The notes beneath the pieces were generated by a model. That model ran no database searches. It was not told the DNA's origin and saw only the letters and a list, made by a program, of their open reading frames with translations. The position numbers and the translations under genes are program-made. From positions 1 through 24,264 of the forward strand of contig CAYRGG010000058.1 of NCBI GenBank assembly GCA_964423745.1: a stretch of 24,264 bases of DNA, read 5' to 3'. The stretch comes from CAYRGG01 sp964423745 (lineage in GTDB: Bacteria; Pseudomonadota; Gammaproteobacteria; Competibacterales; Competibacteraceae). Below are positions 7,956 through 14,214 of the stretch, in pieces. Numbering within the stretch: the first letter of the stretch is position 1; each line of letters opens with the position of its first letter.

Positions 7956-9050
7956 TTAACTGGCAAGGCGAGCAGCCGTGCGAGCCTGTCGCCGACCACG
8001 ATCTTGCACCCTACCAGCCAATTGACCACAGGCGGCGGCAATATCATCACCCCGAGTTTTACGCGTGATGGTGGTGACATTGTGAGCCAAGAGAATGGCG
8101 TGAAATCGTTCTATCACCGCCGGACTGGAACGCTGATACTGAATGCCGGGGAATGCATTGAAGGGAATCAGATTGACCTTAGAAGGTATTCCCTTGAGTA
8201 ATTTAACCAGGGCGCGGGCATGGTCTTCACTGTCATTTACCCCGGCCAACATGACATATTCCCAAGTGATTGATCGATAAGGTTTATCAGCAATATAGTG
8301 TTTACAGGCTTCCAGCAATGCCGCGATGGGATATTTCCGATTCAGCGGCACTAGTTCGTTACGCAGTTCATCGTTAGGGGCATGCAAAGACACAGCGAGA
8401 CTCACATCCGTCATTTCTTGCAAGCGATAGAGCGCTGGTACCACGCCCGAGGTGCTTAAAGTAATGCGGCGTTTGGAAAGCCCAAAGGCCAAATCGTCCT
8501 TCATCAACGACATGGCCTTGACCACGTTATCTAGGTTTAATAGAGGTTCTCCCATTCCCATCAAGACGACATTGGTAATCTGGCGTTTGCCATGGGTTTG
8601 TTTTATCAACCAGCGGTTAGCGTGCCAGACCTGGGCAATGATTTCAGCCACCGTTAGATTGCGATTAAAACCTTGTTGCGCTGTGGCGCAAAATGAACAA
8701 TTAAGGGCACAACCGATCTGGGAAGACACGCAGAGGGTATCGCGTTCAGGTTCGGGTATAAAAACCGTCTCGATACAGTTGCCGCTGTCTAACTGCATAA
8801 GCCACTTATGGGATCCATCTTGGGAAGTTTTCTCCAAAACCACCGGAGGCAGACGTAGTTCAGCTAAGGTTTCAAGGCGTCCTCGCAACGCTTTGCTCAA
8901 ATTAGTCATGGCGTCAAAGGTTATGACGCCTTCGTGGTAAATCCACTTCATGAGCTGAACAGCACGAAAGGGTTTCTCGCCCAGAGACATGAAAAACGCC
9001 TCTAAGTCGGGCCGATCCAGATCAAAGAGATTAATTTTTTCCGCTGTCAT
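7956..9050 (-). CDS. rlmN: 23S rRNA (adenine-2503-C2)-methyltransferase, dual-specificity
   Basis: RlmN is a radical-SAM enzyme that methylates C2 of A2503 in 23S rRNA and A37 in some tRNAs. The iron-sulfur motif CALNCSFCATAQQGFNR is present. So are the SAM-binding GMGEPLLN and the C-terminal Cys in IAAACGQLAG, which corresponds to the catalytic methyl-carrying cysteine. I chose the ATG at 9050 (364 residues) because it overlaps the ndk stop as TAATG, typical of translational coupling. A TTG at 9068 in the same frame would extend it by six residues inside ndk. Followed closely by pilW. Confidence 0.96.
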   Translation of the reverse strand: MTAEKINLFDLDRPDLEAFFMSLGEKPFRAVQLMKWIYHEGVITFDAMTNLSKALRGRLETLAELRLPPVVLEKTSQDGSHKWLMQLDSGNCIETVFIPEPERDTLCVSSQIGCALNCSFCATAQQGFNRNLTVAEIIAQVWHANRWLIKQTHGKRQITNVVLMGMGEPLLNLDNVVKAMSLMKDDLAFGLSKRRITLSTSGVVPALYRLQEMTDVSLAVSLHAPNDELRNELVPLNRKYPIAALLEACKHYIADKPYRSITWEYVMLAGVNDSEDHARALVKLLKGIPSKVNLIPFNAFPGIQYQRSSPAVIERFHAILLAHNVTTITRKTRGDDIAAACGQLAGRVQDRGRRQARTAARLAS

Positions 9051-9475
9051 TAACGAGTCCGCGGACAAATACCACTGTCACCAAAGAAAAAAGCGATTTC
9101 CGTGGCTGCTGTATCCGCACCATCGGACCCATGCACAGCATTTTCTTCCACGGTTTCCGCAAAATCCGCTCGGATAGTCCCAGGCGCTGCTTTTTGGGGA
9201 TCTGTGGCCCCCATGATTTCGCGGTTTTTTGCAATGGCGTTCTCGCCTTCTAACACCTGCACGACGACCGGGCCCGATGTCATAAAGTTCACTAAGTCCT
9301 GAAAAAAAGGACGCTCGCGATGCACAGCATAAAAACCTTGTACCTGCTCTTGAGATAAATGAAGCATTTTAGCGGCTATAATCCGCAAACCACCCTCTTC
9401 AAAACGACTATAAATTTTACCGATGACATTCTTGGCGACAGCATCGGGCTTAATAATAGACAAAGTACGTTCCAC
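9050..9475 (-). CDS. ndk: Nucleoside diphosphate kinase, GTG start
   Basis: Ndk moves the gamma phosphate from ATP to nucleoside diphosphates through a phosphohistidine. The product reads from RTLSIIKPDAVAKNVIG to the active-site block ENAVHGSDGADTA, with the catalytic His115. I place the start at the GTG at 9475, giving 141 residues. GGGGAG lies about 10 bases upstream, and the length fits the 141-143 of the family. An ATG at 9505 in the same frame would add ten residues not seen in the family. The family's usual second residue is Ala; here the codon before the Ala is TTA, so the start appears moved two codons downstream. The stop overlaps the rlmN start. Confidence 0.94.
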   Translation of the reverse strand: MERTLSIIKPDAVAKNVIGKIYSRFEEGGLRIIAAKMLHLSQEQVQGFYAVHRERPFFQDLVNFMTSGPVVVQVLEGENAIAKNREIMGATDPQKAAPGTIRADFAETVEENAVHGSDGADTAATEIAFFFGDSGICPRTR

Positions 9476-9505
9476 GGCTAATACTCTCCCCAACTTAAAA
9501 TGCAA

Positions 9506-9797
9506 ACCCGCTATGGCGCTACCCCTATAGGGGGGCGCTTATTCAGCGCAGGAGTTTATCACATTCGCCAGGGTTGTGGATGGTTATGGAAGCCCGAATT
9601 TCATCCAGTCTTTTCGAGGCGCCGCGAACTTGGAGATCAACATACCGCTCTGCAATCTCTAAATAGCTAACCACTAAAACTTAATAACTTGTATTACCCA
9701 CAGGGTTTCGATATATTCACCGAAACATATCGTACTCCTGGGGCACAGATATGAGATTTTCTACTAACTATGCAAAGCGTTTAGTTATTCTTCATGG
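9506..9797. other. Boundary between the ndk operon and the accessory region
   Basis: Just upstream of ndk an imperfect hairpin spans 9516-9538 (GCGC, CCCCTA, TAGGGG, GCGC) and could sit in the ndk leader. Further out, a 43-codon minus-strand frame (GTG at 9674 to TGA at 9543) reads YLEIAERYVDLQVRG and then KRLDEIRASI. It has no ribosome-binding site and I do not recognise it; it may be a gene remnant. CGATAT/ATATCG forms a short inverted repeat near 9708-9731. No other coding signal was seen. Confidence 0.35.
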
Positions 9798-10184
9798 TTG
9801 CTAAAACGGTTGCAAGGCAAGGGCGAATCACCCCAGACCTGGTGGGCAGTGGAACGCTTAGGTAGTCGAGTGCCCCTGTACGGCAGCGCCCACAGTGTCC
9901 TCCCCCGCCCTGTTGCCCAGGACTGGCTAAACCAGGTGTTGGCAGAAAATTGGAAAGCGTTAGCACCAGCGGCCCTCGCCGCAACCCTGCTCGCCCGGAT
10001 GAGCGGAGACCGAGAACGGGATATAGACAAAGACCTACGCCATCAGGTGGCGGAACGGCTACGTATGGCTAAAGCGCCGGAATCCTGGATAAGGATGGTG
10101 GAGACGGTGGTTGTTTTGGAAGAAGCGGATGAAAAACAATTGTTCGGAGAAAGCCTGCCACCGGGATTGCGGTTGGTTAATTAA
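9798..10184 (+). pseudogene. Orphan C-terminal fragment of an Hsp70-family (DnaK-like, DUF3731-type) protein
   Basis: The open frame (128 codons, TTG first) begins abruptly. It reads LGSRVPLYGSAHSVLPRPVA, LAATLLARMSGDRERDIDKD, and KAPESWIRMVETVV, ending in GESLPPGLRLVN. From memory, this is the C-terminal region of the long (about 900-residue) Hsp70-related proteins with a DUF3731 tail. The ATPase and substrate domains are missing, and no convincing ribosome-binding site precedes the frame, so I call it a remnant. Its last 57 bases recur, with a few changes, at 22761-22817 on the far side of the accessory block. A short independent gene is possible but less likely. Confidence 0.7.
10122..10178 (+). 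repeat. Left copy of a 57-bp direct repeat (Hsp70 tail)
   Basis: This stretch, from GAAGCGGATGAAAAACAATT to the gene's near-final GGTTGGTT, is repeated in the same orientation at 22761-22817. Only a handful of differences separate the copies. The two lie about 12.6 kb apart and bracket the whole accessory block. Confidence 0.85.
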
Positions 10185-10189
10185 TCCCT

Positions 10190-10423
10190 TCATGGACGCC
10201 TAGGTTTTCTCGCTTCGAGAATTTCGTTATCTGTCAGAGGAGAACGTAGCTTACGGCGCTCTGTCAATATTTGAAATGCTTCCTCTCGCCGTTGCTGGCG
10301 CAGTGCTTGCTCCACTGCCTCAGTCATTAGCTTAGCAATAATGGCGCTCTTGTTCTTGCCTGCAAATGTTTTGTTGAAGGCTTGCTTGACCTCATTTGGC
10401 ACACTGAAATTCACGGTCGCCAT
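10190..10423 (-). CDS. Ribbon-helix-helix antitoxin-like protein without a partner toxin
   Basis: The 77-residue product reads MATVNFSVPNEVKQAFNKTF, then KSAIIAKLMTEAVEQAL, the strand-helix-helix layout of CopG/Arc-type DNA-binding antitoxins. A charged C-terminal arm of the kind that binds a toxin follows (RREEAFQILTERRKLRSPLT, DNEILEARKP). GAGG lies 9 bases before the ATG. Such antitoxins normally sit directly upstream of a PIN or RelE-type toxin. Here the gene ends 5 bases from the Hsp70 fragment on the other strand and no toxin frame is present. It may be an orphan left by a deletion or a stand-alone regulator. Confidence 0.75.
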   Translation of the reverse strand: MATVNFSVPNEVKQAFNKTFAGKNKSAIIAKLMTEAVEQALRQQRREEAFQILTERRKLRSPLTDNEILEARKPRRP

Positions 10424-10560
10424 CTTTGTCTACCTCGGTTATTAAAATATTCAACAAAAATAGCGCAAAAAGCCTCAAAGCAACAGGCATGAAAGCATGA
10501 TAATTAGTTTACTGACTTGCTGTTTGTCTGGCCGTTAAACTTCTACAGCACTATCTGAAC

Positions 10561-13038
10561 TCATGTCCACACTACCTGACCTTTGAGCGCCACCAGCGAA
10601 CCATCGGAAGCTCGACCCACTAAATAGGTCGGGTGCTCGATGGTTTCGCCCTCTACCCCAACTATTACAGCTTTTAGCTTGCTTAGATGTTCCTTCATAA
10701 GCTTTACTATTTCTTCGCCTATTTTAGGGTTAACTTCAATAAGTCTCTTTAAATGAGATTCAGCTTCTTCGAAACGAACCACTTGATGCAGGTGATCCTT
10801 GCTAGTCATACCCATAGCAGTCTTGAAGCTAACTTCATCAAGATTATTAACTTGTGCTGGAACATGCACAGCCTCCAGGTCACTACTGCCTTCGGAGCCA
10901 AAATCGTCAAAGATCGCCTCCTTAGCGAACTTAGCGAGTCGGTCACGAAGCTGGGCGCCGGAGAGGCTCGCTTGCGCACTGTCGGATGTTTTTGGCACAG
11001 CTCGCAGTTCGAAGTAATCAACGAAATGACCATCGCCCGGCCCCCCGCTGGCGGTAATGGTGAGCACATGATCGCCGCGGCCGGTAGCTCCCAGGGGAAT
11101 CTGCATTTTTTTTAGCTTACCTTCACCAGCACCAGGGATCTTCTTTAACAGGCTTCCATCCAATAACACGGTCGTCTCTTCTACCCCCAAGCGATCATAT
11201 TGGAAAATAAGATTACCCTCGGCATAATCCCGCTCTAGGGTGAATTCGATATGCAGCTTTTCCGTTCCGCCTTGGCGCTTTCCACCTCCAGGTACAGTCA
11301 TCAGCGCAGGTACCTTCGGCTTATTGATTGGGTCTGTATCGCTACCGATTCTATAAGTGTGCTCCTTAGTCCATTTTGAACGCCTGAGAAAGACTTTACT
11401 CCCTTTACCCGGTGTGCCAATTCTCCAAAGGGTTGTGACTTTGGTTATCTCTGCGGGAGATTTTGAGGGAGACGCGGGCTGGGCAGCAGCGGATGGCGCT
11501 GGAGAAGCGGATTGGCCAACGTTGCCGGCAGGTGCTTCAACCGTGGATTCGGACACGCTCGTGCTTTGGCTTGATTGATTAGCTGTTTGAACTTCCGGTT
11601 TTGGGGTATGAGGCGCTTGATGACTTGGGTTACTTGCGTCTTCATGGGGTTTGGTGGGTTGCTGCGGTTTCGGAGGTTCATAATGGCAATTGTATCGCTC
11701 GACTTGTCCAGTCGACTCAAGCGTGTGTAGCATCTCATGGGTGGTTTTTTGCGGTAATCCGAGGTTTTCTGCAATTTGATGGGTTGTTTGAATACCGTTT
11801 TGGGTTAGCATCTCTAAGATTTGCGTGCTGGCGGCTTGCTGGGTCATCTCCGCCGTAGAGACTGGCGCCTCTGCTTCACTTTCACTCGAGGTACTATGGC
11901 AGAGAATTTTTTCCAGCGCCTTTTGAAAGTTCTCCACCTCACAAGGTTCAGCAAAAGCATAGCCGCCTGTCTCGGTCGCAAGGCGGTTATATTCGTGGCA
12001 GACCGGATCATCGTATGATTTGCTAGACCCGACAAAGTAAGTATGCAGAGTTACCTCTGCCGACTTCGCTGCTGCAATGGCTTGATCGGTTGCTTCGCCA
12101 TTGAGTTGTTTGATAAGCCTGCCATCGCTGCCAGGTGCTTCGTCACCAAGGAATAAGACAGCGCGAGCTGCCGCTGGGCGCCAATCATAGTGCCGAGCCA
12201 CGTCCTCAATAGCGCGTCCCCCGTCCTCTCGCGCTCTGGGATGTTGACCTCGGTGACGACTCCTGAGTTGAGCGCGATCGACGTGCTTAAGCAGGTAACG
12301 CCGCAACGTTTGCTTAAAGCATGTCCCAGGCCATGCCCCTTCAATACCAAAACAGGTTAGCCGAAGGTCTGACGTATCAAGAATGTGTGGATCCAAGGTG
12401 CTCAAGGCTAAGTGAAAAAGCTTGGCTTGGTCTTTCATGGACAGGCTGGTGTCGATTAAGATAACCAGATCCTTTGCGGTATCAGTATCATAGGGTCCAA
12501 ATAGCCAGTTACCTGGCGCTTTGGCATCGCTGCCGAGAAAAAATTCTGAACAGCGTTGCAAAAACTCGGCCTGGGATAGCTTGCCATCGCTGTTATCGTC
12601 GAGCTTAGAAAATGTGTCTGCTGCTTTCGAAGTGGGCAAAATACAAGCAGCATAGTAGTTTGTCAGCTCACGAGCAGTGATTTCGCCATTTCCTTGTCTA
12701 TCGATGGCACTAAAAACATGTTCGTAAATGTGGTCAATTTGTTTGGAAGACTTTGAATGACCGGCGTTTGTCCACTGCTCCATGTAGTTTAGGTATTCAT
12801 CAATCCCGACGAAACCTGTGTTGTCATGGTCTGCAGGTCGCCAAAAATCATTCCAAATCTGCAACAAACCGGATTCCAAGCCGATATATTCTGACGAGTC
12901 CAGTGGCCAATGCCGCAATCGAGCAAGGCGTCGAGCAAGCATGCGAAAATCAATCGGTCTAACATAACCATCTTTGTCGAGATCATGAACTCGAAAATAA
13001 CGTATGCGTTTTTGTCGTTGCAGGTCAGCAGTCGTCAT
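10561..13038 (-). CDS. Multidomain protein: four EF-hands, vWA domain, winged helix, beta-sandwich, NuiA-like C-terminus
   Basis: The product has 825 residues; the ATG at 13038 has AAGGA 7 bases upstream, favoured over an ATG 13 codons earlier. Four calcium loops have acidic residues at the ligand positions: D19-D30, D70-E81, D113-E124 and D147-E158. A von Willebrand A domain follows (about 188-375) with an intact metal-site motif DTSLS at 196-200. Next come a small winged-helix-like segment (QILEMLTQNGIQTTHQIAEN), a Pro, Ser and Gln-rich linker, and a carbohydrate-binding-like beta-sandwich (FTLERDYAEGNLIFQYDRLG, DHVLTITASGGPGDGHFVDY). The last 70 residues, ending HPTYLVGRASDGSLVALKGQ then VVWT, resemble NuiA nuclease inhibitors. 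No signal peptide is seen, so it is probably cytoplasmic. Last gene of the minus-strand block; the function is unknown. A decayed partial copy lies at 22979-23140. Confidence 0.85.
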   Translation of the reverse strand: MTTADLQRQKRIRYFRVHDLDKDGYVRPIDFRMLARRLARLRHWPLDSSEYIGLESGLLQIWNDFWRPADHDNTGFVGIDEYLNYMEQWTNAGHSKSSKQIDHIYEHVFSAIDRQGNGEITARELTNYYAACILPTSKAADTFSKLDDNSDGKLSQAEFLQRCSEFFLGSDAKAPGNWLFGPYDTDTAKDLVILIDTSLSMKDQAKLFHLALSTLDPHILDTSDLRLTCFGIEGAWPGTCFKQTLRRYLLKHVDRAQLRSRHRGQHPRAREDGGRAIEDVARHYDWRPAAARAVLFLGDEAPGSDGRLIKQLNGEATDQAIAAAKSAEVTLHTYFVGSSKSYDDPVCHEYNRLATETGGYAFAEPCEVENFQKALEKILCHSTSSESEAEAPVSTAEMTQQAASTQILEMLTQNGIQTTHQIAENLGLPQKTTHEMLHTLESTGQVERYNCHYEPPKPQQPTKPHEDASNPSHQAPHTPKPEVQTANQSSQSTSVSESTVEAPAGNVGQSASPAPSAAAQPASPSKSPAEITKVTTLWRIGTPGKGSKVFLRRSKWTKEHTYRIGSDTDPINKPKVPALMTVPGGGKRQGGTEKLHIEFTLERDYAEGNLIFQYDRLGVEETTVLLDGSLLKKIPGAGEGKLKKMQIPLGATGRGDHVLTITASGGPGDGHFVDYFELRAVPKTSDSAQASLSGAQLRDRLAKFAKEAIFDDFGSEGSSDLEAVHVPAQVNNLDEVSFKTAMGMTSKDHLHQVVRFEEAESHLKRLIEVNPKIGEEIVKLMKEHLSKLKAVIVGVEGETIEHPTYLVGRASDGSLVALKGQVVWT

Positions 13039-13140
13039 GTCAATCCTTTTGGCTTGTATAAAGGCAATACAATGCACGTCTTAATTTATATGGAAAATTG
13101 TGATCTGTTCTAATATCAGATATTTGAACTCTTGAATGAT

Positions 13141-13698
13141 CTAAAATCGACACGGACGCCTATCCCCAAGAAGTGGCCATACCGTGGGTGAACACCAGGT
13201 GTCACAAGACGACTTGGTTTGAAGGTAATGCGCCAGTTTAGCGAGGGAAACGTCTATCACCCGCTGCTGGAAGCGATGAGGCGGCTTCCAGGTAATCCAA
13301 TCAAAGCTTTTGTGCTCAATGATTTTGATTTCTGTTTGGCGTATGAGACGAGCAAGAAAAATAACCACGGTTTTGTGAACTTGAATATGTTTACGTTTGT
13401 CTTCAAACGGGACGTATTGAATAGCAAAGCGAAAATCAGGATCGACAACAATATCTTCAGCCGTAATGCTGGTCTCTTCCCTGAGTTCGCGTATGGCGCA
13501 GCGAAACTCGGATTCTCCTGTCTCTACATGCCCTTTGGGTAAGTCATATCCATTTCCCGTTTGCAACAACAGAAACGAGTCAATAGGACGACCGCGGACG
13601 ACTAAAAAACCACAAGACTTTGTTTGTCGTGTCCGGCTTGCGTCATTGGGTTTTGTTGTTATGGACGCTGTGGAAAAAGATTGATTAGGTTGACCCAT
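13141..13698 (-). CDS. Nudix hydrolase
   Basis: Nudix enzymes hydrolyse nucleoside diphosphates linked to another group, such as diadenosine polyphosphates, capped RNA or oxidised nucleotides. The 185-residue product has a full Nudix box at residues 56-78: G-x5-E-x7-R-E-L-x-E-E-x-S-I (GHVETGESEF then RCAIRELREETSI). Only the usual Gly before the last residue is replaced by Ser. DLPKGHVE just before it is typical of the Ap4A-hydrolase-like group, but the substrate cannot be fixed from sequence. The ATG at 13698 has AGAGGA upstream, nearly the same signal as the first gene of the block. About 28 basic and polar residues precede the domain. It lies between the 111-aa gene and the EF-hand/vWA gene. 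Confidence 0.9.
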   Translation of the reverse strand: MGQPNQSFSTASITTKPNDASRTRQTKSCGFLVVRGRPIDSFLLLQTGNGYDLPKGHVETGESEFRCAIRELREETSITAEDIVVDPDFRFAIQYVPFEDKRKHIQVHKTVVIFLARLIRQTEIKIIEHKSFDWITWKPPHRFQQRVIDVSLAKLAHYLQTKSSCDTWCSPTVWPLLGDRRPCRF

Positions 13699-13756
13699 CG
13701 TTATCCTCTTAGCCGTTCGCAACGTTACTGAACGCTATTGTCTTTAGCCTACTAAC

Positions 13757-13854
13757 TAATACCAATCTTTCAAATTAAGGTTCTATCAAACCTTGTCATG
13801 TTAGTGGCTTGTACGTGATAAGAAGTAGAGCCATATTTACCAGGATTGGTATAA
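13757..13854. repeat. MITE-like 98-bp element with ATACCAATC ends
   Basis: TAATACCAATC (13757-13767) and GATTGGTATAA (13844-13854) are inverse complements in 10 of 11 positions. They bracket a short AT-rich stretch with no coding frame, in the gap between the 111-aa gene and the Nudix gene. This is the form of a miniature inverted-repeat element; it may also end or attenuate transcription. Confidence 0.5.
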
Positions 13855-13874
13855 CACCCTACAGTCAGAACTGT

Positions 13875-14210
13875 TCAGGCCCAGATGCGACCACGACGGT
13901 AGTCAGCTTTGCCTTCCTGACGCCCTATTTTGCCTTGACGAACAAACTCTTTAATGGCGTCGTGAGGGGTTTGCGGTGTTAAGTATTGCTGACGTCGACC
14001 TTGTCCCTTACGCGGTTGTGCAACATAGTGCGCTGGCTTCGGTGTCGTGATGGCAGGGCCAGACATACGGTTATAGTTAGCGCCATGCAGCAAGTCGATA
14101 CGAATTGCGACAAGATGCTCCGGTGTACCGTGGGTGATATCCACACAGGTATGGGGTTCAATCAATTCCGGTTGCTGAAGTGGGGGGGATTGTATTGGTA
14201 TATAGGCCAT
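13875..14210 (-). CDS. Hypothetical protein, 111 residues, translationally adjacent to the nucleotidyltransferase
   Basis: I do not recognise this protein. It begins MAYIPIQSPPLQQPELIEPH and carries a His and Thr-rich stretch (PHTCVDITHGTPEHL). The middle is IRIDLLHGANYNRMSGP. The tail is basic and Gln-rich (QPRKGQGRRQQYLTPQTP), ending IKEFVRQGKIGRQEGKADYR. No membrane segment or signal peptide is visible. The ATG lies four bases after the nucleotidyltransferase stop, so the two are almost surely co-translated. The ribosome-binding site is weak, which fits coupling. A small accessory or partner subunit of the nucleotidyltransferase is one guess; a secreted or modified peptide precursor is a weaker alternative. 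Confidence 0.6.
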   Translation of the reverse strand: MAYIPIQSPPLQQPELIEPHTCVDITHGTPEHLVAIRIDLLHGANYNRMSGPAITTPKPAHYVAQPRKGQGRRQQYLTPQTPHDAIKEFVRQGKIGRQEGKADYRRGRIWA

Positions 14211-14214
14211 GGTG

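Noticed and set aside
8452..8940. 162-codon plus-strand frame inside rlmN
   Set aside because: It lies antisense within a well-supported gene and shows no recognisable domain. It is a shadow frame.
9785..10030. Minus-strand frames opposite the Hsp70 fragment as the missing toxin of the lone antitoxin
   Set aside because: Their translations (Arg, Gly and Pro-rich, no PIN or RelE motifs) look like shadows of the Hsp70-tail coding strand.
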